The notes: generated by a model not told the origin, from the sequence alone. Positions 37,338-45,917 are shown, numbered from the stretch's first letter. The stretch is 64,000 nt of DNA from Erythrobacter sp. YT30 (GCF_001542875.1 NZ_LMAF01000001.1:620001-684000); one strand, 5' to 3'. A program made the numbers and translations.

Positions 37338-37833
37338 AGCTGTTGTTCTGGCGCTTGTCGCGAGTTCCATCGGCCTTGCTTCACCTGCGGCATCACAGGA
37401 TGTCGATGGCGACGATGTGAAAGATGTGGCGGAAACCCCGCTAGAGGATATTGGCCTGTCATCAGACGAAATCCCCGAAGCCTTGGTAGAAGCTGCAAAA
37501 GATCCCTATGCGTCCGAAGGATTTGCAACCTGCAATTCGATCGTCGCAGAAGTGGCCAAACTCGACACCGTTCTGGGCGAGGATTACGACATTGCCGGCG
37601 CTGCCGATACGGGCCTCGACATGAAGGGCGCGGCAAAAAGCGTCGTCGGCTCCATCATCCCGTTTCGCGGCGTGGTGCGCGAAATATCAGGTGCCGCCGG
37701 CGATGAGCGCAAGATGCGCGCAGCCGTGATCGCGGGAATGGTGCGGCGCGGATACCTAAAAGGTCTCGGCCAATCGCGCGGTTGCGATTATCCGGCGCGC
37801 CCCAAAATCCAGGAAGCCGAAACCGAGGAATAA
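37300..37833 (+). CDS. Secreted protein of unknown function
   Basis: 177 residues with a signal peptide (about 5-31, AVVLALVASSIGLASPAASQ). An acidic N-terminal region (DVDGDDVKDVAETPLEDIGL) leads to a helical domain with two cysteines (FATCNSIVAEVAKLDTVLGE and SRGCDYPARP) and a central hydrophobic helix (AKSVVGSIIPFRGVVREISG). No family is recognised. The start ATG 37300 lies inside the metallopeptidase gene with AAGGAGCG just upstream, so translation is coupled and the two products may work together. Confidence 0.78.
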   Translation: MLQRAMHISTSTKAVVLALVASSIGLASPAASQDVDGDDVKDVAETPLEDIGLSSDEIPEALVEAAKDPYASEGFATCNSIVAEVAKLDTVLGEDYDIAGAADTGLDMKGAAKSVVGSIIPFRGVVREISGAAGDERKMRAAVIAGMVRRGYLKGLGQSRGCDYPARPKIQEAETEE

Positions 37834-37839
37834 GAAAAA

Positions 37840-37867
37840 GCCGGGAGATGGCGATCCATCCCCCGGC
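37840..37867 (+). terminator. GC-rich hairpin after the YpfJ operon
   Basis: A 12-bp stem with one mismatch (GCCGGGAGATGG, loop CGAT, CCATCCCCCGGC) begins 7 bases after the stop. It is preceded by AAAAA and followed by CCCTTGTTTG. It lies between this operon and the convergent creD-like gene (stop at 37897) and can serve both. Confidence 0.75.
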
Positions 37868-37896
37868 CCCTTGTTTGCGTGTGAAGTGAGAGCCGA

Positions 37897-39297
37897 TCAG
37901 GCCTCAACCTCCTCATCCTGTTTCGTCACGCGCACCTGCGTCCAGTCGATGTTGCGGGTTGCGTACATGACCCCTGCTAGAGCTGCGAACAGCATCACCG
38001 AACCGATCACAAGCGACCATGCTTCAAGGTTGAGCAGCACGTAGAGGACTGCATAAAGACCCAACAGCATCCCGCCGATTAGCCCGGCACGCTTCCAGCT
38101 TTTCAACACCGCTGCGCTGTATGTCGTCAGCAGGCCAATGATCGCGCCGCTTGATACGGTGTAGGCAGCCGCGAAACCGATCAATTCAGCAAAGGCGAGC
38201 AACATCACGAAGAACAGGATCAACCCCGCCCCCGTCAGCAGATACTCAGCCGATGCAACGCGAGCGCCAGCAACCACATCAAACATCAGGAAAGCAAGGA
38301 AAGTAAAGCCGATGAACAGGAACCCGTATTTGAGCGCACGCTCCACCTGTTTGTAGAGATCCACCGGTTCCATAAAGCCAATCGCCGCAATGCTGTCGGA
38401 ACCCGGAGCCGGCATCCGCCCGCCAAAACCGTCATCGTAATACGTCTCACCGCTCGGCATATCTGGCTGGCCGATGGTGACCAAAGACTGACCGAGAGCC
38501 AAGTTGGAAATCGACCATTTGGCTTTGAACCCATCCGCGCTCACTTCCTTGTCCTCATCACCGGGCAGAAATCCGCCGGAAAAGCTGGGATGCGGCCATG
38601 AGGAGGTAACGCTCCATTCGGTCGCCTGCCCGCGCGGGACAAAGCTCAGATTGGTCGAGCCGCGCAGCGAATAGCCGAAATCGAGCGCAATCGGCTCTGC
38701 CCCGGTCCAATCGAAGAATGCATGAACTCCGCTGCCCGTACTATCGGGGCCAAGTCCGGGGTTGAGTTCGATGGCTTCACCATCCACAGACAATCTGGCA
38801 TCAGTTTGCAGGCCCTTTGGATCGCTCACCGAAAGCTGGATAAACGCTTCATCGAGAAGCAGCTCATCAGGCTCAATGCCGAGCTTATCGAGATCGCCCG
38901 GCAGCGCAAACTGCGCCTCTCCCGCCATCTGGGCATCATAGACGATTGTTTCGTAAATCGCCCCGCGTGATCGCTTTTCAGGATCAACATTGGTCGAAAT
39001 GCTCTGGCTTTGCGCGGCGATGAAAAGGTTCCGGCGGGTCTGGTAGCTGCGCGTTACCGTTTTGCCGTTTACTTCCTCTGTGGACTGCGTGGTGGTGGTG
39101 TACGGCACCACCAGCATCGGGCCAGCAATCGTCTGCGATCCTGCCCAGCCTGCTTCGATCGAATTCTGCGCAATCCGGGCCTGATGCTGGCGGTCGCTCA
39201 CCAGCATATAGACCATCGCCAATGGGATGATGAGCGCGAGCCCCACCAATCCTGCCAGCAGCAGTTTCACACCCGGACTTCGCTCTTTTCGTACCAT
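37897..39297 (-). CDS. creD: Inner-membrane protein CreD
   Basis: 466 residues of the CreD family. The N-terminal helix (GVKLLLAGLVGLALIIPLAM) is followed by a large periplasmic domain with SYQTRRNLFIAAQ and RGAIYETIVYDAQMAGEAQF, then five or six C-terminal helices (FLFIGFTFLAFLMFDVV onward). In enteric and other bacteria CreD affects envelope integrity and beta-lactam or colicin tolerance. No creBC two-component genes are here; instead it follows the blaI-M56 pair on the same strand after a hairpin. How it is controlled here is not visible. Confidence 0.9.
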   Translation of the reverse strand: MVRKERSPGVKLLLAGLVGLALIIPLAMVYMLVSDRQHQARIAQNSIEAGWAGSQTIAGPMLVVPYTTTTQSTEEVNGKTVTRSYQTRRNLFIAAQSQSISTNVDPEKRSRGAIYETIVYDAQMAGEAQFALPGDLDKLGIEPDELLLDEAFIQLSVSDPKGLQTDARLSVDGEAIELNPGLGPDSTGSGVHAFFDWTGAEPIALDFGYSLRGSTNLSFVPRGQATEWSVTSSWPHPSFSGGFLPGDEDKEVSADGFKAKWSISNLALGQSLVTIGQPDMPSGETYYDDGFGGRMPAPGSDSIAAIGFMEPVDLYKQVERALKYGFLFIGFTFLAFLMFDVVAGARVASAEYLLTGAGLILFFVMLLAFAELIGFAAAYTVSSGAIIGLLTTYSAAVLKSWKRAGLIGGMLLGLYAVLYVLLNLEAWSLVIGSVMLFAALAGVMYATRNIDWTQVRVTKQDEEVEA

Positions 39298-39374
39298 CTC
39301 GTCCTCCTATAACTGAGACGAAACGTGCTTTGAGAGCGATGAACTGAATTGAATGTGAACCCCTTCAAAAAGAA

Positions 39375-39407
39375 GGGAGCGAGGACATCGTGCTGTCCAA
39401 CGCTCCC
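39375..39407 (-). terminator. Long hairpin after the blaI-M56 operon
   Basis: GGGAGCG (39375-39381) pairs with CGCTCCC (39401-39407), and inside it GGACA pairs with TGTCC around TCGTGC, giving 12 bp of stem with one small bulge. It is the main structure in the 182 bases between the M56 stop and the CreD start. The rest of the gap shows only a short CCTTC/GAAGG stem. Confidence 0.65.
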
Positions 39408-39479
39408 TCCAGTCGGCGCGCAATTGATACCCTTGGGGGGTTCGCAGAAATGGGGCGCGCCGGGTTCAGTTAAGGCAGA

Positions 39480-41174
39480 TCAGCTGGTGGACTTCTCCCA
39501 TTCCTTGATCTGCTGATCGAGTTCCTTGACGATGTCCTTGCGGGTCTTTGCATCGATTTCTTCGTTCATGGAAATGGCTTTGCGCGCTTCTTTAAGACCC
39601 GTCAGCGCGTGCACCATGACCCGCTTCTGGCAGATCTTCGTTACGGTGACGCCGTTTTCATCGGTGGTGGTTGTCGCGACATCATCGGTTGTCGCATCGC
39701 ATTCCATTTTGACAAGGGTGCGCGTTGGTCCACCCCTTACTTCTCCGATCTCGGCCATTTCCATTTCAAGCCTTTGCGGAAGCTCCTCAAGCTCGCGGTT
39801 AGCCTCAGCCAATTCCTTGCGAAGCTCAGCAAGCATCTCTTCACGCTCTTCCATGCTCAGCTTCTTGGATTTCTTGTCGGTCCAGGTCTTCTTTTTGTAC
39901 TCGCGTTTCTCGACGCCCTTCTCGTCAGATTTGACAATAACCGACACTTCCTTGGTCTTATCGACCTTGATCTTGCGCTTCTTGCCCGTGTCTGGATCGA
40001 CAGTGACAATTGTCGCAGCCGCTGCCGGAGGTGCTGGAGGCACGGGCGCAGCATCCGGAACGGGCGGTGCAGGTGGTGCAGGCGGCGCAGGGATATCCAC
40101 CGAAGGCGGCACAGGCGCAGGGGCTGGAGCAGGTGCCGCCGGGGGTGCGGGCGGAGCCTCTGTCTGGCTTTCAGCATAGCTGATCGAAGCGGTAAGCGGC
40201 AAAGCGAGCGCGGCTGCCCCGAGCATGCAACGTCCGGCAATGCGGCGGGTTTTGGAGGTATCGTTCATATTCAGGCTCCTTAGCCGGTGGATTATCGATT
40301 TATCGCCCAACACAGGGCACGCCATGGGCGCTGCAAGCGCGACATTCGGGCCAGCGGCAAAGCTGGCGATGACGGTCGCATATTGTGCGCGCGTTTCGAG
40401 TGGTTCAGCTGCAATGACACGGGCATCGCAGGCCGCTTCCTGATCGCGCCTCATAGCAAGCCAGCCATACCGCCCGAGCGGATTGAACCAGTGCATCGCG
40501 AACAGCGGCTGGACCGCCATATTGATCGCAAGATCGTGCCCGCGATGGTGCGCCAGTTCATGCGCAAGCGCGAGATCGCGCGCTTTGCGATCAGGCTGTG
40601 CCATGAAACCTTGCGGTAGCGCGATAACCTTGTTGCGAACACCAAAGGCGAGCGGTCCGTCCGTTCCCGGTGTTTCGATAAAGCGGATGGCTCCCTCGCG
40701 GCCCACTTCGCGCGCGCCTTTGAGCAGATCTGCACGCAGCCTGAAATAGGCCGAAAACCGGGAATAAAGGAAAGCGGCAGCGCCGATCAGCCACACTGCG
40801 AACACAATCGAGACAAGCATGGAACTGTCTATATTTGCGATCGGGGTAATCAGTGATGCCTGTTCAGACGCTGCCGCTGTCGATCCCGCAAATCCATCTG
40901 TTGTCGCAACTGGAGCGGAGGATCGAGCTTCATTGTCTAACGCTAACAGGGCAGCGCTTTGATCGTTTGCAGAAAGGCCGGGGTCGGCAGCTTCCTGGGG
41001 CGCAAAAGATGCTGGCAATTGAATGGGCGGCAAGAGCAGGCGCAACATGGGAAGCGCCCACAAGGCATAGGCCATTTGCGGACCAAATGCCCGCGCAACC
41101 GGACGACGAAGGATGAGGACCAGAGCGATAAGAACACCAGTCCAGATAAGCGTATCAACAAACCAGTCCGTCAT
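39480..41174 (-). CDS. M56 (BlaR1-like) membrane metalloprotease with a coiled-coil sensor
   Basis: 564 residues. Membrane helices lie at about 5-22, 34-50 and 120-140, and a cytoplasmic gluzincin domain has HELAHH at 205-210 followed by MRRDQEAACDARVI, so the protease is intact. A fourth helix at about 316-334 leads out of the membrane to a proline-rich spacer (340-386) and a charged coiled coil (430-478) with a Cys/Thr region after it. The penicillin-binding sensor of true BlaR1 is absent. With BlaI it should relieve repression by proteolysis, but the signal is not a covalently bound beta-lactam on any visible domain. Translation is coupled to blaI (ATGA). Confidence 0.9.
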   Translation of the reverse strand: MTDWFVDTLIWTGVLIALVLILRRPVARAFGPQMAYALWALPMLRLLLPPIQLPASFAPQEAADPGLSANDQSAALLALDNEARSSAPVATTDGFAGSTAAASEQASLITPIANIDSSMLVSIVFAVWLIGAAAFLYSRFSAYFRLRADLLKGAREVGREGAIRFIETPGTDGPLAFGVRNKVIALPQGFMAQPDRKARDLALAHELAHHRGHDLAINMAVQPLFAMHWFNPLGRYGWLAMRRDQEAACDARVIAAEPLETRAQYATVIASFAAGPNVALAAPMACPVLGDKSIIHRLRSLNMNDTSKTRRIAGRCMLGAAALALPLTASISYAESQTEAPPAPPAAPAPAPAPVPPSVDIPAPPAPPAPPVPDAAPVPPAPPAAAATIVTVDPDTGKKRKIKVDKTKEVSVIVKSDEKGVEKREYKKKTWTDKKSKKLSMEEREEMLAELRKELAEANRELEELPQRLEMEMAEIGEVRGGPTRTLVKMECDATTDDVATTTTDENGVTVTKICQKRVMVHALTGLKEARKAISMNEEIDAKTRKDIVKELDQQIKEWEKSTS

Positions 41175-41569
41175 TGCTTCAGCTCCTTCAAAAGGGCTTC
41201 AATCTCTTTCAGATCATCCTCGGTTAGCGCTTCGGTCTCGGCCAGATGTGCGACAAGGGAAGCGGCCTTGCCGCCGAACAAGCGATCGACCAGACGTTTG
41301 GATTCGCCGCCGACATAATCCTCTCGCGCAATCATCGCGGTGTAGAGATAACGGCGGCCATCGGGTTTTGCGGCAATCGCCTGTTTCTGGACGAGCCGGG
41401 ATAGCAATGTCTTGACTGTAGGAAGGCTCCACCCGCGCTGTTCGCACACGGCATCGCACACGTCAGAAGCGCTGGTGGTGCCATTGGCCCACAGCACTTC
41501 CATAACGGCAAGCTCCGCCTCGCTGATGCGTTCTGGGGAATTGCCGGAATTGGAATTGGTTGACGACAC
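41171..41569 (-). CDS. BlaI/MecI/CopY-family transcriptional repressor
   Basis: About 132 residues. A winged-helix DNA-binding domain (ISEAELAVMEVLWANGTTSA, then RGWSLPTVKTLLSRLVQKQA) is followed by a C-terminal dimerisation helix set (FGGKAASLVAHLAETEALTE, LKEIEALLKELKQ), as in BlaI and MecI. The start is GTG 41569, six bases after GGAGG; a GTG two codons upstream abuts that site and is less likely. It faces two matching operators at 41591-41623, so it is probably autoregulated together with the M56 gene. Confidence 0.93.
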   Translation of the reverse strand: MSSTNSNSGNSPERISEAELAVMEVLWANGTTSASDVCDAVCEQRGWSLPTVKTLLSRLVQKQAIAAKPDGRRYLYTAMIAREDYVGGESKRLVDRLFGGKAASLVAHLAETEALTEDDLKEIEALLKELKQ

Positions 41570-41590
41570 AGACACCCTCCACCTGACCGA

Positions 41591-41623
41591 TTACGCCTGT
41601 AGTCACAACGACTACGTCTGTAA
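41591..41623. promoter_or_regulatory. Twin BlaI-type operators, 21 bp apart, in a bidirectional region
   Basis: TACGCCTGTA (41592-41601) and TACGTCTGTA (41613-41622) each match the TACA-NN-TGTA consensus of BlaI/MecI/CopY operators at nine of ten positions (counting NN as free). Each is flanked by further dyad bases (GATTAC...GTAGTC; GACTAC...GTAAAC). Their centres are 21 bp apart, two helical turns, so two dimers could bind the same face. The site lies between blaI and the divergent phytase-cyclophilin gene and may control both. The family consensus is established; binding here is inferred. Confidence 0.72.
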
Positions 41624-41692
41624 ACATTTCGCTAGGATGAACAACATGCTGAACGGCTTGCTCTTCGACGAACGACCTATATCAAAGCACGA

Positions 41693-43282
41693 ATGACATG
41701 GATGAACCGCTCCTTCGCCCAGTTGGCCGTTTTCACACTTACGGGTCTCGCATTGGGTGCTTCCCAGCATGCATTTGCGCAGGAAGACATCTGGCCTGAG
41801 ACGCTGGCCGTTGATCTCAATGCCGAGGATCCGGAGATCAAAGAGGTTGGCGAACTGATCTACAAAGGCGGGGTCAAGATCAGACCGGGCGAACACACAA
41901 TTGGGGGCATATCCTCCCTCGAATGGCATGACGGCGCGCTTTGGACGGTGAGCGATGATGGCCGCTGGATGCGGATTGTGCCTGATGAAGCGGGCGCTCA
42001 GCTGGTTGACCTTACCTCGATGGACATGGGAACGCTGCGCGATCTGGACGGCAAGGAGCTCAAGAAGAAAGAGCTCGCTGATGCCGAAGCGATCACCCGA
42101 GATCCCGATGGCGGCTGGTTGGTCGCGTTTGAGCGTGATCACCGCATTTGGCGATATGAAACGCTGGACGGCGCCGCCTCGGTCCACGACACGAAAGCAA
42201 CTGATTTATTGGAAGATGCCGAGCCCAATGGCGGCCTCGAAACGCTAACCTATTCGATACACGGCCTTCTTGCCTGCGGTGAATGGACCGATGGAGACCA
42301 GGCGCAATGCATCTTTGCGGGAAGTAGCTGGTCGCTTCCCAACACACTCACAGTTCCATCACTTTTAGCAGAGCATGGCGGTGCGCCCGTTGATGCGTCA
42401 TGCGCAGAAAATGGAACATGCTACATCCTCTTTCGAAGCTATTTGTCTGGCTACGGCAACCGCGCCGCAATCGTCTCTGTGAATGGCGAAGAAACGACCA
42501 CTCTCGCCATCTTCGACGCACCGCTCACCCTCGACAATTTCGAAGGCCTCGCGGTCCGCGAGCACAATGGCCGCCGCTATCTCTATCTCGCCTCGGACGA
42601 TAACTTTAACAATTGCTTCGAGAAAGATCGTGATGGGTGTCAGAACACGCTCATCATGAAGTTCGAGATTAGGCAGGAAAACCCGCCCCCTCCCCCTGTC
42701 GCTAATGCGCCTGAACCCGACGGCACGTATGAGACGACCAAAGTCATCCTCGAAACCAGCATGGGCGACATTACCGTCGCGCTCGAAACAGAGCGCGCGC
42801 CGATCACCGCTGCGAACTTCTTGCGCTATGCCGATGAAGATCGCTTTGACGGCACGGTCTTTTACCGCGCGATGCACATCAATTGGGGAGATCAGCCCAA
42901 CGGCCTGATCCAGGGCGGTACGCAGTGGGATCCAAAACGCATTTTGCCGGGCATTCAGCATGAACCCACAACCGAAACCGGCCTATCGCATACAGTGGGC
43001 GCGCTATCGATGGCGATGGGAGAACCCGGGACGGCAAACGGCGATTTTTCGATCATGCTCGGCGATCAGACCGGACTTGATGCTAATCCCCAATCCGATG
43101 ATCCCGTTTGGCAGAACGGATATGCCGTGTTCGGCTATGTCACAGATGGGATGGATGTGGTCGCCGCCATTCATGCAAGCCCAACCGATCCCGAAAAGGG
43201 CGAAGGCGTGATGCAAGGGCAGATGCTTGCAGAGCCGGTAACAATTATCGACGTGCGCCGGTTGGAGCCGCGCACTCAGTAG
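41693..43282 (+). CDS. Secreted fusion: esterase-like phytase domain plus cyclophilin
   Basis: 529 residues with a signal peptide (1-30, ending ASQHAFAQ). Residues about 55-328 match the esterase-like-activity-of-phytase family (beta-propeller style: IGGISSLEWHDGALWTVSDD, DAEAITRDPDGGWLVAFERD, GGLETL, DNFEGLAV). A PPPPP linker (331-335) leads to a cyclophilin-type peptidyl-prolyl isomerase domain (349-523) with ETSMGDITVALE, Arg392 in FYRAM, GLIQGGT and NGYAVFGYVTDGMDVV. The two families are known separately; this joined form is unusual. The stop abuts the convergent peptidase stop. It is probably BlaI-controlled. Confidence 0.88.
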   Translation: MTWMNRSFAQLAVFTLTGLALGASQHAFAQEDIWPETLAVDLNAEDPEIKEVGELIYKGGVKIRPGEHTIGGISSLEWHDGALWTVSDDGRWMRIVPDEAGAQLVDLTSMDMGTLRDLDGKELKKKELADAEAITRDPDGGWLVAFERDHRIWRYETLDGAASVHDTKATDLLEDAEPNGGLETLTYSIHGLLACGEWTDGDQAQCIFAGSSWSLPNTLTVPSLLAEHGGAPVDASCAENGTCYILFRSYLSGYGNRAAIVSVNGEETTTLAIFDAPLTLDNFEGLAVREHNGRRYLYLASDDNFNNCFEKDRDGCQNTLIMKFEIRQENPPPPPVANAPEPDGTYETTKVILETSMGDITVALETERAPITAANFLRYADEDRFDGTVFYRAMHINWGDQPNGLIQGGTQWDPKRILPGIQHEPTTETGLSHTVGALSMAMGEPGTANGDFSIMLGDQTGLDANPQSDDPVWQNGYAVFGYVTDGMDVVAAIHASPTDPEKGEGVMQGQMLAEPVTIIDVRRLEPRTQ

Positions 43283-44284
43283 TTATTCCCCTACTGCAGG
43301 CCGTCCCACGGGTGCGCTTGCTGTTTGCGGCATGCGAGCTTCAAGCGCAGGCAGCCATTGTTCAACATCTCGCCCAATGCGCGTCTGCGGCAGCGATGCA
43401 AGCAGGCGCTGGCCTATTTCCCACTCCGCAACCGTCCGCGCCGCTTCGTTGGCCGCTGCTTGCAAAGGTTGAGGCTTTCGCAGCGCATGATTGATCATCG
43501 CATCCCCGTAAAACGTCCAGTCATTCTCCGCACGGCAGCCAAACGAGGTGCGATTGTCTGCAGCAGCGGTCAGGATCGCGGAGTTATCGCTTGCAAGTGC
43601 GGGTACGAAGACACCGGAATAGCACGCCGAAAGGATGAGGATGCGCCGCTCTATGCCGAGGTCTTTAAGAGCCTGCGAAAGCTTGGCCGGGCTTAGAACG
43701 CCAAACCCCTGATCGCCGTAATGATAGGCCAGCCCCAGCTTCAGCCCGTGGCTGGTCGTGTACATCACCAGCACGTCTTCTTCCCGGTCCATCTTTTCAG
43801 CGATCGCGGCGAGAGTGACGAGCAGTGTATCGATCGACCCGCGCGGCAGATCGTCACGCACGCCGTCCGGGCCTGCCAGCGTCAACGTGCGCCCGTCTGC
43901 ATCATAGCGGCGCGCAAGCACCCGTCCCGCCTCTCGCGCCTCGCGGGCAAACACCGGATCGCTGTCGAGCGCGACCGTCACCACATAAGCATCCACCACG
44001 CCGGGCCGCTGCGGCCGGATGGCCGACATTGCAGCATCCAATCGGCGCCTTTGTTCAAGCAGATCCTTTGCATCAAATCCGCGCTGCAATTGGGGGGCCT
44101 GCTCAAAGCTCTTCTGCTTCTGAGCGCGCGTGTTTCCCATCGAGAGATCGGGGATCCGCGTGGTGTGCGCTGGCGGCTGATTGGGGTTTTGCCCCCCTTC
44201 CCCGTCCTTTGAAAAGGATTGCGAGATGGCGGGGCTTGCAAGAAGAGCCGCTATCGCAAAGCCCAGGGATGCACCTTTGATCAT
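43283..44284 (-). CDS. Secreted caspase-clan cysteine peptidase (C13-like)
   Basis: 333 residues from ATG 44284 (a TTG at 44311 is an alternative). A signal peptide (about 1-21, ASPAISQ) is followed by a low-complexity region rich in Gln/Pro, then a clan CD peptidase domain with catalytic His179 in MYTTSHG and Cys221 in LILSACYSG, as in the C13 (legumain-like) family of bacteria. Such enzymes cleave after Asn or Asp; specificity here is unknown. It ends directly against the divergent fusion gene's stop. No obvious substrate or partner gene is adjacent. Confidence 0.85.
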   Translation of the reverse strand: MIKGASLGFAIAALLASPAISQSFSKDGEGGQNPNQPPAHTTRIPDLSMGNTRAQKQKSFEQAPQLQRGFDAKDLLEQRRRLDAAMSAIRPQRPGVVDAYVVTVALDSDPVFAREAREAGRVLARRYDADGRTLTLAGPDGVRDDLPRGSIDTLLVTLAAIAEKMDREEDVLVMYTTSHGLKLGLAYHYGDQGFGVLSPAKLSQALKDLGIERRILILSACYSGVFVPALASDNSAILTAAADNRTSFGCRAENDWTFYGDAMINHALRKPQPLQAAANEAARTVAEWEIGQRLLASLPQTRIGRDVEQWLPALEARMPQTASAPVGRPAVGE

Positions 44285-44327
44285 CGCTGCAGGCTGAAGC
44301 GAATGCCGCAAAAGCGCAAGTTATTCC

Positions 44328-45026
44328 TCAGCCTTTCACAAGCCCGATGATGGCGCCCACGCTAAGGCCCAGGAGACGCTTGTATTCCCAAGTCTTCACA
44401 AACCAGAAGAGCGAAAAAGCGAGGATTGCCGCCGCCTCAATCCAGAAGATCGAATGGTCTCGCGGGCGGTCATCAAACAGGTGCACTGCCCATGCGAGGA
44501 GCGGCAAGATGATCATCGCGCAGCCCGTCATATTATAGGCCATGGCGAACCGCGCGCGCAGCGGCGGCCACAAGATGTAATCGAGCCGTGATTTCGAGAA
44601 CACGATCGCAACCACGAAAAGGCAGGCGAAAAACGCCACGGCAAACAGGGCGTGGAGCGAAAAGACACTTTCCGAATATTGATCCTCAGATGTCGGGATC
44701 ATCGCAACGCAAATGAGGCACACACCTGCAATTGTCAGGAACGTGTTCTCCCATCTGGAAAGCCCTTGGTAAAGGATGAGGAACACCCCGACCGACCACA
44801 AAAGCCCGATAAACCAATTACGTGCCGCAGGAACGTAGTAGAAATAGCTGATCGAATAATGCCCGTCATACCCACCAACCAGCGGGAGAATGATCGGGAT
44901 GAGCAAAGCAATAATGCCAATGCCAAGGGACTTAATCAAAAACGCAAGATTGGCCCGCTTGGAAAAGTCCTTGCGAGCGGCGTCTTTGAGGCGCCAGTCG
45001 ATAGCTTTGGGGTCTGGTGCGGACAT
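44328..45026 (-). CDS. Seven-helix membrane protein, unknown function
   Basis: 232 residues with about six or seven membrane helices (ANLAFLIKSLGIGIIALLIP, NWFIGLLWSVGVFLILYQGL, TFLTIAGVCLICVAMIP, LHALFAVAFFACLFVVAIVF, FAMAYNMTGCAMIILPLLAW, FWIEAAAILAFSLFWFVK). A conserved-looking YYVPAARNWFIG lies after the first loop. The topology recalls DUF998-type proteins, but I cannot assign it. It lies between the peptidase and the DUF4349-like gene on the same strand, with 51-base gaps. Confidence 0.75.
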   Translation of the reverse strand: MSAPDPKAIDWRLKDAARKDFSKRANLAFLIKSLGIGIIALLIPIILPLVGGYDGHYSISYFYYVPAARNWFIGLLWSVGVFLILYQGLSRWENTFLTIAGVCLICVAMIPTSEDQYSESVFSLHALFAVAFFACLFVVAIVFSKSRLDYILWPPLRARFAMAYNMTGCAMIILPLLAWAVHLFDDRPRDHSIFWIEAAAILAFSLFWFVKTWEYKRLLGLSVGAIIGLVKG

Positions 45027-45077
45027 ATCGCTAAGCTAGCTTCCAAATCCAAACGCGGAAAGTCCAACAGATTCAGA

Positions 45078-45917
45078 TTATTCAGTGGTCGATTTGATGC
45101 CGCTGGGCCTCTTTGCCTCTTCATCGCCCTCGCTGTGCAAGAGTCCTAGCCGGATCGCGAATTGCCGCATCTTAAGGAGCAGGAAACCGGTCACGCCGAA
45201 GTAAAGGCAAAGCAAGATCGCCAGTCCAATTGCGCCGAGCGAGAACAGTACGAACATTGCCAGAAGGTCATCAAGCTCGCGAATTGCCCGGGCAAATGTC
45301 CCGCGCGGCATGCCTTCGGCGCGATACGAAACGGAAAGTGTGTCGAAGGCAGCGCTCTTTTCGGCGGCTGTCATTTCGAGCTCGATTAATTCGAGTTCCC
45401 GTTCAAGTCTGCTTATCTCGTTTATCGCCCTGCGCGCGGCATAATTGTCTGAGCTTTCGGCGACTCCTTTAAGGGCTGAAATTGCCCCCGCATTCTTTTC
45501 GCGGGCAACAAGTAACTCGGCAGGCGACCGTCTGCCGTTGCTGCCGCGCACCCTGTTTGGCTCTTTGGCAAAGCTCAAATCGCCGCGTTCGGCGATCAAT
45601 TTGTCAACAAAGCGACTGGCAGAATTCTTCGCCAATCTGACTTCGAGATGACCGTGCGGATTATCGTATGAATTGGAGCCGCGGACCGCAGTAAATCGCA
45701 CCACTTCGCAGTTCGACGCGCCCATATCGCGACACGCCTTTTCGTGAGCGAGGCTCACACGGCGCAGCTCTTCAACGCTATCTTCGTTTCCAAAGAAATT
45801 TATCGAGCGAGACAACTCACTCATCGGCTCTTCCTGAACCACTGACTGCGCTTGCAGTTCAACGACACCAGGTGTCGCTGCTGCTAATAGTAACGCAATG
45901 CCTGCAAACGTAGCCAT
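45078..45917 (-). CDS. DUF4349-like membrane protein with coiled coil
   Basis: 279 residues from ATG 45917 (a TTG two codons earlier is possible). A signal peptide (1-20) is followed by a globular part (HLEVRLAKNSASRFVDKLIA, ERGDLSFAKEP), a coiled coil (AINEISRLERELELIELEMTAAE) and one C-terminal helix (MFVLFSLGAIGLAILLCLYF). Order and spacing resemble DUF4349 proteins; function unknown. It occupies the position after sdhA where sdhB would be expected, with a 67-base gap between them. Confidence 0.72.
   Translation of the reverse strand: MATFAGIALLLAAATPGVVELQAQSVVQEEPMSELSRSINFFGNEDSVEELRRVSLAHEKACRDMGASNCEVVRFTAVRGSNSYDNPHGHLEVRLAKNSASRFVDKLIAERGDLSFAKEPNRVRGSNGRRSPAELLVAREKNAGAISALKGVAESSDNYAARRAINEISRLERELELIELEMTAAEKSAAFDTLSVSYRAEGMPRGTFARAIRELDDLLAMFVLFSLGAIGLAILLCLYFGVTGFLLLKMRQFAIRLGLLHSEGDEEAKRPSGIKSTTE

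Noticed and set aside
39526..40179. 217-codon frame with Gly/Ala-rich end on the plus strand
   Set aside because: Antisense to the Pro-rich spacer and coiled coil of the M56 protein.
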